Positions 17,087 to 25,802 of a stretch of DNA of 64,000 nucleotides are shown here, piece by piece. This DNA comes from Mycolicibacterium arenosum. Lineage in GTDB: Bacteria > Actinomycetota > Actinomycetes > Mycobacteriales > Mycobacteriaceae. The position numbers and the translations under genes are program-made. The stretch is from the NCBI RefSeq assembly GCF_024320865.1, contig NZ_JANDBD010000006.1:124001-188000 (forward strand), in the 5' to 3' direction. Within the stretch, counting starts at the first letter, position 1. Each line of letters starts with the position of its first letter. The notes beneath the pieces are model-generated. The model saw only the letters and a list, made by a program, of their open reading frames with translations. It searched no databases and was not told the origin of the DNA.

Positions 17087-17978
17087 GAAGACTCCGGTCG
17101 GAGTCTTCGTCGGGTTGGCGACCCTCGACGTGATCCACCGCGTCGCCGAAGTACCGGGGGCGAACCAGAAGAGCACCGCGGCCGCACAGTTCGTGGCCGC
17201 GGGCGGACCCGCCGCCAACGCGGCCGTCACCTTCGCGGCCCTGGGCGGCGACGCGATCCTGGTGACCGCACTGGGCGACGATCCCGTTGCCGACCTCGTC
17301 CGAGCCGACCTCGCCGCGTTCGGCGTCCGCGTCGTCGACGCGGCGGCGGGCACCAGCCCGCAGGTCCCCGTATCCGCGGTGTCGGTGCTCGAATCCACGG
17401 GCGACCGATCGGTCGTCTCGCTGGACGCGGTGCACTCCACCGCGTCACCACCGGGGGATCTCGACGATCTGATGGCGGATGCCGCCGTCGTGCTCGTCGA
17501 CGGCCACCACCCGGTGATCGCCCGTGCCGCGGCCCGGTCCGCCGCAGCACGATCCACCACGCTCGTCGTCGATGCCGGCCGCTGGAAACCGGTGATGACC
17601 GACCTCATCCCGTGTGCCACCGACATGGTGTGCTCCAACGACTTCCGCATGCCCGGCACCGACAGCACGGGGGGGATGGCCGCAGCGATGATGGACCGCG
17701 GGGTCCGCACCGTCGTCGTGACGCGCGGCGGCGATCCCGTGCAATGGTGGTCGGACGGCGACTCCGGCTCCGTCCCGGTGGATCCCGTGGTGGTGGTGGA
17801 CACTCTGGGGGCCGGCGATGCGTTCCACGGTGCATACTCGTACTTCTCGACTCGGCACCGCAGTGGTGTCGCCGAGCGCATCGAACGCTCCGCCGGCGTG
17901 GCGGGACTTCGGTGTTCGGTGGTCGGGCCGAGGGCGTGGCTGAGCCGACTCGGTAGTGAGCAGAGGCGGGAACGGTGA
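17064..17978 (+). CDS. PfkB family carbohydrate kinase
   Basis: 304-residue ribokinase/fructokinase-type sugar kinase. It shows the N-terminal GGPAANAAVTFAALGG motif and the C-terminal DTLGAGDAFHGAY motif with the catalytic Asp. It would phosphorylate the imported sugar in the cytoplasm using ATP. GGAGGAG lies eight bases before ATG 17064, inside the ATPase gene, so the two overlap by 23 bases. A second kinase follows, which may act on a later intermediate. Confidence 0.87.
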   Translation: MRNAPVFEKTPVGVFVGLATLDVIHRVAEVPGANQKSTAAAQFVAAGGPAANAAVTFAALGGDAILVTALGDDPVADLVRADLAAFGVRVVDAAAGTSPQVPVSAVSVLESTGDRSVVSLDAVHSTASPPGDLDDLMADAAVVLVDGHHPVIARAAARSAAARSTTLVVDAGRWKPVMTDLIPCATDMVCSNDFRMPGTDSTGGMAAAMMDRGVRTVVVTRGGDPVQWWSDGDSGSVPVDPVVVVDTLGAGDAFHGAYSYFSTRHRSGVAERIERSAGVAGLRCSVVGPRAWLSRLGSEQRRER

Positions 17979-18625
17979 CGATCGAGCGCGACGTGCAGGA
18001 CGTCACACTCGCCCAGTTGGTCCAGTGGGCCAGGGCGCTGGTGGTTCCGGGCGCGCGCCGCATCATCGGTCTCACGGGTGCTCCGGGAGCCGGGAAGTCC
18101 ACCATCGCAGAGCAACTCGTCACGGCCCTGGGTCCGGACACCGCCGTGCTGGTACCCATGGACGGCTTTCATCTGGCCAACGACGTCCTGATCGACCTGG
18201 GCCGCCGGGATCGCAAAGGGGCCCACGACACGTTCGACGACGGCGGGTACGCGCGGCTCATCACCTGCCTTCGGGCGCAGCGCGCGGACGACGCGGTGGT
18301 GTACGCTCCGCGCTTCCATCGCGAGATCGAGGAGTCGATCGGGTCGGCCATCCCCGTTCCGCCCACGGTGCCGCTGGTCGTCACCGAGGGAAATTACCTT
18401 CTGCTGGAATCCGGGGCGTGGCCCGCAGCGCGGTCGGCCATCGACGAGGTCTGGTTTCTGGCCCCCGACAACGAGGTTCGCCACACCCGGTTGCTGAGCC
18501 GACACGAGGCGTACGGCAGGTCGCCGGAGGAGGCGAGGTTCTGGGCCCTCGGGTCCGATGAGCGCAACGCCGAGCTCATCGAGTCGACCGCCGGTCGCGC
18601 GGACCGGATCGTGCGTCTCCCGTGA
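17975..18625 (+). CDS. P-loop nucleoside/sugar kinase-like protein, FrcK-like
   Basis: 216-residue P-loop kinase of the uridine kinase / pantothenate kinase class. Walker A is GAPGAGKST near residue 36; then VPMDGFHLAND and a FHREIEESIG segment, and VVTEGNYLLL. Homologues are often encoded beside fructose-type ABC importers (FrcK), where their exact substrate is unsettled. GTG 17975 overlaps the PfkB stop codon (GTGA). It probably phosphorylates a sugar or cyclitol of this pathway. Confidence 0.84.
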   Translation: MTIERDVQDVTLAQLVQWARALVVPGARRIIGLTGAPGAGKSTIAEQLVTALGPDTAVLVPMDGFHLANDVLIDLGRRDRKGAHDTFDDGGYARLITCLRAQRADDAVVYAPRFHREIEESIGSAIPVPPTVPLVVTEGNYLLLESGAWPAARSAIDEVWFLAPDNEVRHTRLLSRHEAYGRSPEEARFWALGSDERNAELIESTAGRADRIVRLP

Positions 18626-19620
18626 CCACGATGGGCGACGTCGCGCGCATCGCCGGAGTCTCCACGTCCACCGTCTCGCACGTCATCAACGGCACTCGCA
18701 AGGTCGACGCCTCGACCCGCTCGCGTGTCGAGGCCGCCATCAAGGAGACCGGCTATCGCCGCAACGTCGTCGCCCGGTCGCTCGCCGCCGGACGCACGCA
18801 CACCGTCGGTCTCTCGATCTCCGCGTTGACGAATCCGTACTTCGGCAGCCTCGTGCACGCCGTCGAGCGGGCGCTGTCGGACGCCGGCTACGTGCTGATC
18901 GTCGGAGACTCCCACGACGACGTCACATCCGAGAAACGGGTCACGGACTCGCTGCTCGATCGGAAGGTCGACGGGATGATCGTGGCGCCCGCGGCAGGCT
19001 CGGAACGGGCCACCCTCCCCGAAATCCGCCGTACACGAACACCTCTGGTCCTGATCGACCGCGGCGTCGATATCGGCTGCGACCAGGTCGGCCCCGAGAA
19101 CTCCGCATCGGCGAGGTCGCTGACCGAGCACCTTCTCGATCTCGGACACCGGCGGATCGGCGTGGTACGCGGACTCGCCGGGATATCCTCCACCACCGAG
19201 CGATTCGACGGCTACGTGGCGGCACTGGCCGACCGCGGCATCGCCGTCGACGCGGCCCTGGTCCTCGACGGCGACTCCAACACCGACGTGGCGGAACACG
19301 AGGTGCGCGCGCTGATGTCGGGTGAGGACCGGCCCACCGCGCTGGTGTCGTTGAACAACGCCATGACGATCGGAGCGCTCAAAGCTGTTCGCAGTCTGGG
19401 CTTGTCCATTCCGGCAGACGTCGCCTTCGTGTGTTACGACGACTTCGAGTGGTCGGATCTGTTCGAGCCCAAGCTCACCGCCGCGGCGCAGGACGTCGAG
19501 ACGATCGGCGCGACCGCGGTGGAGCTGCTACTGCGCCGCATCAGGGGTGAGGAGGCGACGCCGCAGCGGATTCGGGTGCCGACGACGTTCCACCACCGCA
19601 ACTCGTGCGGGTGCGTCTAG
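18622..19620 (+). CDS. LacI family transcriptional regulator
   Basis: 332-residue LacI regulator. The helix-turn-helix is at residues 4-26 (MGDVARIAGVSTSTVSHVIN), the hinge is YRRNVVARSLAAG, and a sugar-binding domain follows with LTNPYFGSLVHAVE and ALVSLNNAMTIGAL. It ends in a cysteine pair, SCGCV. GTG 18622 overlaps the kinase stop, so it is the last gene of the importer operon and probably autoregulates through the palindromes at 14.2 kb. Its stop overlaps the convergent sensor kinase gene by four bases. Confidence 0.9.
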   Translation: MTTMGDVARIAGVSTSTVSHVINGTRKVDASTRSRVEAAIKETGYRRNVVARSLAAGRTHTVGLSISALTNPYFGSLVHAVERALSDAGYVLIVGDSHDDVTSEKRVTDSLLDRKVDGMIVAPAAGSERATLPEIRRTRTPLVLIDRGVDIGCDQVGPENSASARSLTEHLLDLGHRRIGVVRGLAGISSTTERFDGYVAALADRGIAVDAALVLDGDSNTDVAEHEVRALMSGEDRPTALVSLNNAMTIGALKAVRSLGLSIPADVAFVCYDDFEWSDLFEPKLTAAAQDVETIGATAVELLLRRIRGEEATPQRIRVPTTFHHRNSCGCV

Positions 19621-21119
19621 CGGCTGCCGCCAGCCGACCGGACGGTGACGGGCAGCGTGAGCACGAAGCGCGCTCCGGTAGCCGATTCGGTGCAGACGAG
19701 GTCCCCGGAGTGCGCGCGGGCCAGCGCTCGGGCGATGGGCAGGCCGAGACCGGCACCGCCGTGGTCGCGGGAGCGCGCGTCGTCTAGCCGCACGAGACGT
19801 TCGAAGATCCGTTCCCGCTGGGCCGCGGGGACACCGACGCCGGTATCGGTGACGACGAGGGTGGCGGTGGTATCCGATCGTTGAACGTCGATGTTGATCG
19901 ACCCACCGGCGCGGGTGTGGCGACGTGAGTTGTCGGCGAGATTGCTCAGGATCTGGCCGATGCGGACGGGATCGACGGTCAGGGTTAACGCGGTGACACC
20001 CGTCCGGGTCACGACGAGCGACGGCGCGAGCATCGCGGTCCGCTCGCGTTCGGATTCGGCGAGCACCACCAGATCGCAGGCGAGCGTGTCCAGCTGAAGG
20101 CCCGCGTCGATTCGGCTGAGGTCGAGCATGTCGGCGACCAGCCGGCCGGCGCGACGGGCGTCGGCGAGGACGAGTTCCGCGCGGTGCCGCTGGGCACGCT
20201 CGGTCGGATCGTCGAAGCGCTGCGATGCGGCGCTGACGATCTGCTCCGCTCCGGCGTGAATGCCCGCGATCGGGGTGCGGAGTTCGTGAGCGGCGTCGGC
20301 GAGGAAGCTCCTGGTTGCGGCCTCGGCGCGTTCGGCATCGTCGGCGGCGCGCTGAGAGCGACGCTCCGAATGCTCCAAGGCATCGAGCATCATATCGAAT
20401 GCCGTTGCGGCACGGCCGAGTTCCGTGCCGGGCCGATCAGCGCACACGCGTCGCCCGCGGTTTCCGGACGTGATGGATTCCGCTACACCGGCAAGTCGAC
20501 GAAGCGGTCTCATCGCGACCTGAACCAGCACGATCAGACCGACGGTGGCAATCAGCAGCACCGCCACGGCGGACACCACCAGAATCGTGCGCAACTGTCC
20601 CAGCAGTGCGGTGGTCGCGGTGGTGTCGGCGACGAGAACGAGTCGACCGCCGTCGGGGAGCCGGTGCTCGACCCGCGTCGACGTCGGTTCCGGCGGTGGC
20701 GGTGGGCGCGGGGGCGCCGGGCCGTCTTCGGGCGGCGGACCCGGTGGATCGGGTGGACCGGCTGGACGCGGGGCGTCACGGGGTGGCCGCGACGGCGGCG
20801 GGGGAACCTCGCCGGGGGGTGTCGGGGGCAGCGTGGCGTCGCCGTAGCTGATGCCGTCGGGATCGATGACCTGGGCTCGAATGCCACCACCTTGGACCTC
20901 GGCCACCAGCTGCGACGGTGGCTCGCCCGAGGTCACCAGCGCGTCGGCACGGGTCGCCGTCGCCATGAGGCGGTCGTGCAGGTCGCGGCGAGCCTGCAGG
21001 CCGACCAGCTGATCGATCGCCACCCCCAGGACGACGAGCAACACGGCGAGCAGGCCGACGGCTGCGACGACCACGCGGAGCCGAAGCGAGGGGGTCGGCG
21101 TCGGGGTGCTCTCGCTCAC
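19617..21119 (-). CDS. Sensor histidine kinase with proline-rich extracytoplasmic domain
   Basis: 500-residue membrane sensor. TM1 is about residues 14-36 and TM2 about 176-200, with a HAMP domain after it. The phospho-accepting His is H278 in DAAHELRTPIAG, and the ATPase domain has NLADNSRRH (N box), DTGVGVP and GGAGLGL. The extracytoplasmic part (37-175) contains a run at 98-145 that is about half proline, unusual for a sensor domain. GTG 19617-strand start at 21119 overlaps the response-regulator stop by one base, so the pair is coupled. Signal unknown; a cell-envelope cue is plausible. Confidence 0.9.
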   Translation of the reverse strand: MSESTPTPTPSLRLRVVVAAVGLLAVLLVVLGVAIDQLVGLQARRDLHDRLMATATRADALVTSGEPPSQLVAEVQGGGIRAQVIDPDGISYGDATLPPTPPGEVPPPPSRPPRDAPRPAGPPDPPGPPPEDGPAPPRPPPPPEPTSTRVEHRLPDGGRLVLVADTTATTALLGQLRTILVVSAVAVLLIATVGLIVLVQVAMRPLRRLAGVAESITSGNRGRRVCADRPGTELGRAATAFDMMLDALEHSERRSQRAADDAERAEAATRSFLADAAHELRTPIAGIHAGAEQIVSAASQRFDDPTERAQRHRAELVLADARRAGRLVADMLDLSRIDAGLQLDTLACDLVVLAESERERTAMLAPSLVVTRTGVTALTLTVDPVRIGQILSNLADNSRRHTRAGGSINIDVQRSDTTATLVVTDTGVGVPAAQRERIFERLVRLDDARSRDHGGAGLGLPIARALARAHSGDLVCTESATGARFVLTLPVTVRSAGGSR

Positions 21120-21820
21120 TACGCAGTCGCCTGCAGCCGGTATCCGATACCTCGAACGGTGTGCACGATCCGCGGCCCGTGAGCCTCCAGCTTGCGCCGC
21201 AGACTGCTGATGTGCACGTGCACGAGATTGTCGTCGTACGCCGTGTAGCCCCAGACCGCGGTGAGGATCTGGGCGGCGTTGACGATTCGTCCGCGTTGAT
21301 CGAGGAGGAAATCGAGAACCTTGAGTTCCGTTGCGGTCAAGGACAACTGGTGACCTGCGCGAGTTGCGACGCCCGCGGTTCGGTCGACGAGGAGGTCACC
21401 GACCTCGACGGTTGCCGCCACGTGTCCGCGTCGCCGGAGGACCGCTCCGATGCGCGAGATCAACTCGGTCATCTCGAAGGGCTTGACGATGTAGTCGTCT
21501 GCCCCGCTGTCGAGTCCGCGGAGCCGGTCCGGCAGGGCGTCGCGGGCGGTCAGCATGAGGACACCGACGTCGCCCCACGCGCGCACCACGTCGATGAGAG
21601 CGAACCCGTCCCGTCCGGGGATCATCACATCCAGAATGACGGCGTCCGGCCGGTGCCCGTCCAGGACGTCTTCGAGGGCACTGCCGTCAGCGCGGCCGAC
21701 CGCTGCGAAACCCGCTCCGTTCAAGGCCTCGACAACCATCTCGCGAATGGTGTCGGAGTCCTCGATCACCAGCACCCGCGGGGCGGGTTGCATCGTCGGC
21801 TTCGGTGACACACCACCCAT
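21119..21820 (-). CDS. OmpR/PhoB family response regulator
   Basis: 233-residue response regulator. The receiver domain has the acidic pair ED at about residues 20-21, the phospho-acceptor Asp64 (VILDVMIPG), and the KPF lysine in DDYIVKPFEM. The C-terminal winged helix has VHISSLRRKLEAHG and VRGIGYRL. It pairs with the kinase directly downstream. ATG 21820 is listed; GTG 21811 or ATG 21793 are possible. Two direct-repeat pairs just upstream look like its own binding sites. Confidence 0.9.
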   Translation of the reverse strand: MGGVSPKPTMQPAPRVLVIEDSDTIREMVVEALNGAGFAAVGRADGSALEDVLDGHRPDAVILDVMIPGRDGFALIDVVRAWGDVGVLMLTARDALPDRLRGLDSGADDYIVKPFEMTELISRIGAVLRRRGHVAATVEVGDLLVDRTAGVATRAGHQLSLTATELKVLDFLLDQRGRIVNAAQILTAVWGYTAYDDNLVHVHISSLRRKLEAHGPRIVHTVRGIGYRLQATA

Positions 21821-21835
21821 TCTGACCGTCGGTCC

Positions 21836-21889
21836 CTGAAGTGGGCCTGAAGAAGACGAGTGTCGCCGATCGTCTTCAGGTTGGCTTCA
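21836..21889. promoter_or_regulatory. Paired direct repeats, probable response-regulator sites
   Basis: CTGAAG occurs at 21836 and 21847. Its complement CTTCAG occurs at 21874, with CTTCA at 21885. Each pair has an 11-base period and the two pairs face each other. This is the tandem geometry of OmpR/PhoB-type sites. The cluster lies between the response-regulator gene and the divergent proline-rich gene and would control both. Confidence 0.65.
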
Positions 21890-21942
21890 CGCCGCGGCTT
21901 TAGCGTCGGCCGGGTCACACCGCATTCGACGAGGAGCACCTG

Positions 21943-22455
21943 ATGTCATCAGAAGAACGACCCCTACCGGAGCCGATGGAGTCCGCTTCACCGACCGAGC
22001 CGCTGAACGCCACCGAGCCGCCGGCGGCGAACGCCGAGCTGCGGCGCGGCCGGTGGAGCGGGCTGCGCGAACCCGCGAAGCGTCATCCGATCGGAGCTGC
22101 GCTCGGTGCCGCCGGCGTCGGGCTGGTGGTGGGCCTGCTCGGCGGAATCGCGATCGACGCCCACCCGATGATGTCGCTGACCGTCGGTACGGCGCCGTAC
22201 GCCACGCAGTCGCCGGGTCCAGGGGCGGCACCGCCCCCCGCACCGCACGAACACGGGGACGGCGAACGCGGCCCCGGCCCGGCCGGGCCGCCTCCGCCGC
22301 CCGGCGAGCGCGGACCCGGATCCGGCCCCCGTCCGCCGGCCGAGGGCGCGCCGCCGGGAGCACCGGGAGCGCCGGAAGGCCCACAGGATCGACCCGGACC
22401 GGACCGCGGTCGCGCCGAGCAGCCCGCACCGCCAGCGCCGATCCCGACCGCGTGA
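21943..22455 (+). CDS. Proline-rich membrane-anchored protein
   Basis: 170 residues of no family I recognise. A polar, acidic N-terminus of about 45 residues leads to one transmembrane segment (about 49-71: PIGAALGAAGVGLVVGLLGG). A 90-residue tail of Pro, Gly, Ala and charged residues follows (GPAGPPPPPGERGPGSG). The basic residues before the helix predict the tail is outside the cytoplasm. It is divergent from the two-component genes and shares their repeat-bearing promoter, so it is a likely target and possibly a partner of the proline-rich sensor. Confidence 0.72.
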   Translation: MSSEERPLPEPMESASPTEPLNATEPPAANAELRRGRWSGLREPAKRHPIGAALGAAGVGLVVGLLGGIAIDAHPMMSLTVGTAPYATQSPGPGAAPPPAPHEHGDGERGPGPAGPPPPPGERGPGSGPRPPAEGAPPGAPGAPEGPQDRPGPDRGRAEQPAPPAPIPTA

Positions 22456-22528
22456 CGCTCGCCACTGCGGGGTTGTCTCGGGTGCGCATCGGGTACTTGG
22501 AGGCCACCAATGAGTGAAGGGAGTCGTC

Positions 22529-22759
22529 ATGAGCGACAGCGGACCTGAGAACGCCGTCAAGGGCGTCGTGGAAGACGTCGTGGGCAAGGCGAAGGAAGTG
22601 GCCGGCATCGTGACCGGCAACGACGGCCTGAAAGAAGCCGGTGAGGCCCAGCAGGACAAGGCCGAAGCGGAGCGCGACGTCGCCAAGAAGGAAGCCGAGG
22701 CGGAGGCGTCACGCGCTGCAGCAAGTGCCGCAGAAGCTCGCCAGAAGGCTGCTGAGTAG
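22529..22759 (+). CDS. CsbD family stress protein
   Basis: 76-residue, highly charged helical protein of the CsbD/YjbJ type. The conserved N-terminal part is AVKGVVEDVVGKAKEVAG, then VTGNDGLKEAGEAQQDKAEAE, followed by an Ala/Glu-rich tail. CsbD proteins are general-stress proteins of unknown biochemical role. ATG 22529 has GAAGGGAG upstream. A strong hairpin follows 13 bases after the stop codon. Confidence 0.85.
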   Translation: MSDSGPENAVKGVVEDVVGKAKEVAGIVTGNDGLKEAGEAQQDKAEAERDVAKKEAEAEASRAAASAAEARQKAAE

Positions 22760-22772
22760 TACCCGACACGAC

Positions 22773-22814
22773 CACACCGGCCCCCACTGGCATCCGCCAG
22801 TGGGGGCCGGTGTG
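22773..22814 (+). terminator. Strong GC-rich transcription terminator
   Basis: Perfect 19-base-pair stem (left arm 22773-22791, right arm 22796-22814) with an ATCC tetraloop, just after the csbD-like gene. There is no long T run, but stems like this are common actinobacterial terminators. Confidence 0.75.
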
Positions 22815-22905
22815 TGTAGCGGCATCTTCAGAAAACCTCTCGATCCGGCGTTCGGTTTACCCGGCTCGCACCGACCGACATGGTGTGCGAGGGAGGTTAT
22901 GCGAG

Positions 22906-23334
22906 ATGAACGACGACGAAGGTGCCCGCCGATCCGACGCTCTTCTCGGGTTCGTTCCGGCGTCGGCGCTCTTCGAACAACTGCCGGTGCCACTTCTGGC
23001 CATCGACGTCGCCGGTGTCATCGTGGCGGCCAACGCGGCGATGAGCGACATGACGGGCTTCACGGTGGACGAGATGCTGGGGCGGCGCGCCGACTGGCTG
23101 ATCCTCGACGACATCGACCCGAACGCGGGCTCGCTGAGGGGGTGGCAGCGGTTGGCTGGTCGCACCGTGGCCATCTCCCACGCGACAGCCCCGCTCGCCT
23201 ATGCCCACATCAGCCAGCCGCTCGTTCTCGGTGCCGGATCCGACACCCTGGTGCTGATGTTCGAAGATCTGACCGAGCCGATCTGGATGGGCGACCTCGG
23301 CGCTGCCCAGGACGGGACGACACGTTCGAGCTAG
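22906..23334 (+). CDS. Stand-alone PAS domain protein
   Basis: 142 residues forming a single PAS fold: FEQLPVPLLAIDVAGVIVAA, then NAAMSDMTGFTVDEMLGRRA, and the late strand DTLVLMFEDLTEP. There is no output domain, so it must act through a partner. It converges with the GGDEF-EAL gene and overlaps it by four bases at the stop codons. ATG 22906 is preceded by GAGGGAGG. The ligand, if any, is unknown; no heme or flavin residue signature is evident. Confidence 0.8.
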   Translation: MNDDEGARRSDALLGFVPASALFEQLPVPLLAIDVAGVIVAANAAMSDMTGFTVDEMLGRRADWLILDDIDPNAGSLRGWQRLAGRTVAISHATAPLAYAHISQPLVLGAGSDTLVLMFEDLTEPIWMGDLGAAQDGTTRSS

Positions 23335-25664
23335 TGAGTCGGGGTGGCGAGATCGACGCCGTCGCGCGCGAGTTGCCTGTTCTCGGCGAGGAACGCGAGG
23401 AGCTGGTCGAAGCCCAGCGGAGGGCTGAAGAAGTACCCCTGCGCAGTGTCGCACCCGTACTCGGTGAGGCGCTGTGCCGTGTCGGCGTCTTCGACTCCCT
23501 CGGCGACCACGGCCACGCCGAGTTGGTGTGCCAAGGCGATGACGGCTTCCACGATGGCGGCGGCACGCGGTTCCCGCACCAACGGCGAGATGAACGTCTG
23601 GTCCAGTTTCAGCTCGTCGAACGGAAGATCTCGCAAGTAGTTCAACGCGGAGTACGCGGTGCCGAAGTCGTCGATCGACACGCGAATGCCCTTGTCTCTG
23701 AGCAGATTCAGGACGGTGTGCACTCGATCCATGTCGGTGAGTGCGAAGTCTTCGGTCAGTTCGACGACGAATGCCGAGGCAGGCAGGCCGTGGGCCTCGA
23801 CGGTCGATGCCAGTCGCGAGCCGAAGTGGGCATCGGTTAGCGACGTCGCCGGAGTGTTGACCGCGACGGGTACGTCGAAACCGAACCGGTGCCAGAGCTC
23901 CGCGTCGTTGAGTGCTCGTCGGACGACGACGTCGCCGAGTGCCGACATCAGTCCGTGTCGTCGCGCCAACGGCAGGAACCGGTCCGGGAGCAGTACGGTG
24001 CCGTCCGGTTGGGGCCAGCGCACCAGGGCCTCCACGCCGGTGATCCGGTGCTCCGGCAGGCTGAACTGGGGTTGGTAGACGACGGTGAGAGCGTCCTGCT
24101 CGATGGCTCTGCGCAGCAGTCCGATCGCCTGTGCGGGTACGAGGTCGCCCTCCGGCCCCGGCTGATCGACCACCACCTGCTGAGGTCGATCACCCGACGG
24201 TGACGCCGAAGCGGTGTCGCAGATCCGAATCGCACTGACTCGCTCCGCCTTCGCGATGCGCATGGCGGTGTCGGCCCGGTTGAGAAGGGCTTCGCCGTCG
24301 AGATCGCCGGCCTGCGATGCGATGCCCACGCCGATGCTGGGACGAAGCGTGACGTCGACATCGCCGACGGTGAACGGAGAGTCGAAGGCCTCCAACACTT
24401 TTCGCGCCGCGGCATCGGGTGTGGTGCCGAGATCTTCGACGAAGACGGCGAACTCGTCACCGTCCAACCGCGCAACGCAGTCGGCGACCGGAACGCAGGA
24501 GGTCAGCCGCTCGGCGATCTGGATCAGTACCGCGTCGCCAACCGACCGGCCGAGATCGTCGTTGACGAGCCGGAAATGGTCCACGCTGATCGAGAGAACC
24601 GCCAGCGACGAGGGCCGCCGGTTCGCGTGGAGCGCTTCGTCGATTCGGTCCACCAACCGTCGCCGATTGAGAAGACCGGTCAGGCCGTCCCGGCTGACCT
24701 GCTGAGCCAACGCTGTGGCGAGTTGCCGGTTCTGGTTCAGCGCCAGGAACTGTCGACTGAGGATCGCGGCGACGAGTCCGAACGCGACGACGAGCACCAC
24801 GGCGGCAGTGGAATCGAACAGGTAGACCGACCCGGCCACGGCGGCCAGCACGAGCGGGACGTACGGCAACCAGGTGCCCAGACGTGAGGGCGCCTCCAGG
24901 ACATCGGAATCCGCCGGCGAGTGACCCCAGTTGTACGTCGCTGCGAGCCCGAAGCACACCAGCGACGCCACCCAACCGGCGTCGAGCGCATCGCCTCGCT
25001 CGTACGCGTTCCGCACCATCAAGTAGAACAGCACGATGTTGGACGCCGCCATGAGCAGAATGCCGGCGAGAAGGAGGGCCAACGTCGCACGGCGTCCGGG
25101 TCGGGCGACGATCAGCAGCACGATGATGATGGTGACGACGGCGACGTCCAGCAGTGGGTACGCGAGTGCGGCGGCTTCGGCGAGCAGGCCGACCCGTTCA
25201 CCGTCGGCCGCGCGCCGCAGCACGACGACCCACGACACCAGGAACACCGACCCCGCGACGATCACGCCGTCCAGCAGCAGGCGCGTCCGGAACGTGCCGG
25301 CGTGCCCGATCGGCAGGACGAGGACGGCCGCACCCACGGCGATCGGCAAGGCGAGGTAGCCGGCATCGGCCAGCGACGGAAAGGGCAGCACATCCTGCAG
25401 CCACAGGCGTTGGTAGTTCGACACCGCGTCGCCGATGACCCAGCCGGCCAGACCCGCCGCGAGCAGGACCATCGCGATGCGGCGCCGACCATGCGACCGA
25501 CGAGCGGCGACACCGGATACCGCGAGGGCGCTGACTCCGAGTACGAAGAACGCGCCCGCGCTGACCACCTCGGTGACCCGCGGCCCGCCCCATCCGCCGA
25601 GGAGCCAGACGACGCCGACGCACCCGACCCCCAGCAGGGCCACTCGGCATGTACTGGCGGACAT
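23331..25664 (-). CDS. Membrane GGDEF-EAL protein (cyclic di-GMP turnover)
   Basis: 777 residues. About nine hydrophobic segments fill residues 1-310, then a GGDEF domain (about 330-490) and an EAL domain (about 515-765). The GGDEF signature reads DGDEF (RLDGDEFAVF), which may weaken diguanylate cyclase activity. The EAL domain keeps EAL in GVEALVRW, the E of ELTED, DDFGTAYS, KLDQTFI and EGVED, so phosphodiesterase activity is likely. It probably senses a membrane or envelope signal and lowers cyclic di-GMP. Single gene, convergent with the PAS gene. Confidence 0.88.
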   Translation of the reverse strand: MSASTCRVALLGVGCVGVVWLLGGWGGPRVTEVVSAGAFFVLGVSALAVSGVAARRSHGRRRIAMVLLAAGLAGWVIGDAVSNYQRLWLQDVLPFPSLADAGYLALPIAVGAAVLVLPIGHAGTFRTRLLLDGVIVAGSVFLVSWVVVLRRAADGERVGLLAEAAALAYPLLDVAVVTIIIVLLIVARPGRRATLALLLAGILLMAASNIVLFYLMVRNAYERGDALDAGWVASLVCFGLAATYNWGHSPADSDVLEAPSRLGTWLPYVPLVLAAVAGSVYLFDSTAAVVLVVAFGLVAAILSRQFLALNQNRQLATALAQQVSRDGLTGLLNRRRLVDRIDEALHANRRPSSLAVLSISVDHFRLVNDDLGRSVGDAVLIQIAERLTSCVPVADCVARLDGDEFAVFVEDLGTTPDAAARKVLEAFDSPFTVGDVDVTLRPSIGVGIASQAGDLDGEALLNRADTAMRIAKAERVSAIRICDTASASPSGDRPQQVVVDQPGPEGDLVPAQAIGLLRRAIEQDALTVVYQPQFSLPEHRITGVEALVRWPQPDGTVLLPDRFLPLARRHGLMSALGDVVVRRALNDAELWHRFGFDVPVAVNTPATSLTDAHFGSRLASTVEAHGLPASAFVVELTEDFALTDMDRVHTVLNLLRDKGIRVSIDDFGTAYSALNYLRDLPFDELKLDQTFISPLVREPRAAAIVEAVIALAHQLGVAVVAEGVEDADTAQRLTEYGCDTAQGYFFSPPLGFDQLLAFLAENRQLARDGVDLATPTH

Positions 25665-25802
25665 CGCTCGGCCTCAGCATTCAGGAGTGGGACCCGTAGC
25701 GCTCCACTCGTCGCCCACCGTCGAATCTAGCTATTCGTCGATCCGCCCGTCAAACAGCTGGAGCAGGATATTGCTCGGCCACGGCAAATTTCCGACCGGC
25801 GA

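Noticed and set aside
14241..18505. Two very long minus-strand frames (696 and 741 codons) opposite the sugar importer genes
   Set aside because: They lie entirely opposite well-supported genes and encode Arg/His/Asp-rich text without domains; typical of GC-skewed third positions.
22773..22814. Hairpin considered as a transposon end or attachment site
   Set aside because: The stem has a four-base loop and follows a stop codon; no second copy or integrase is present, so a terminator fits better.
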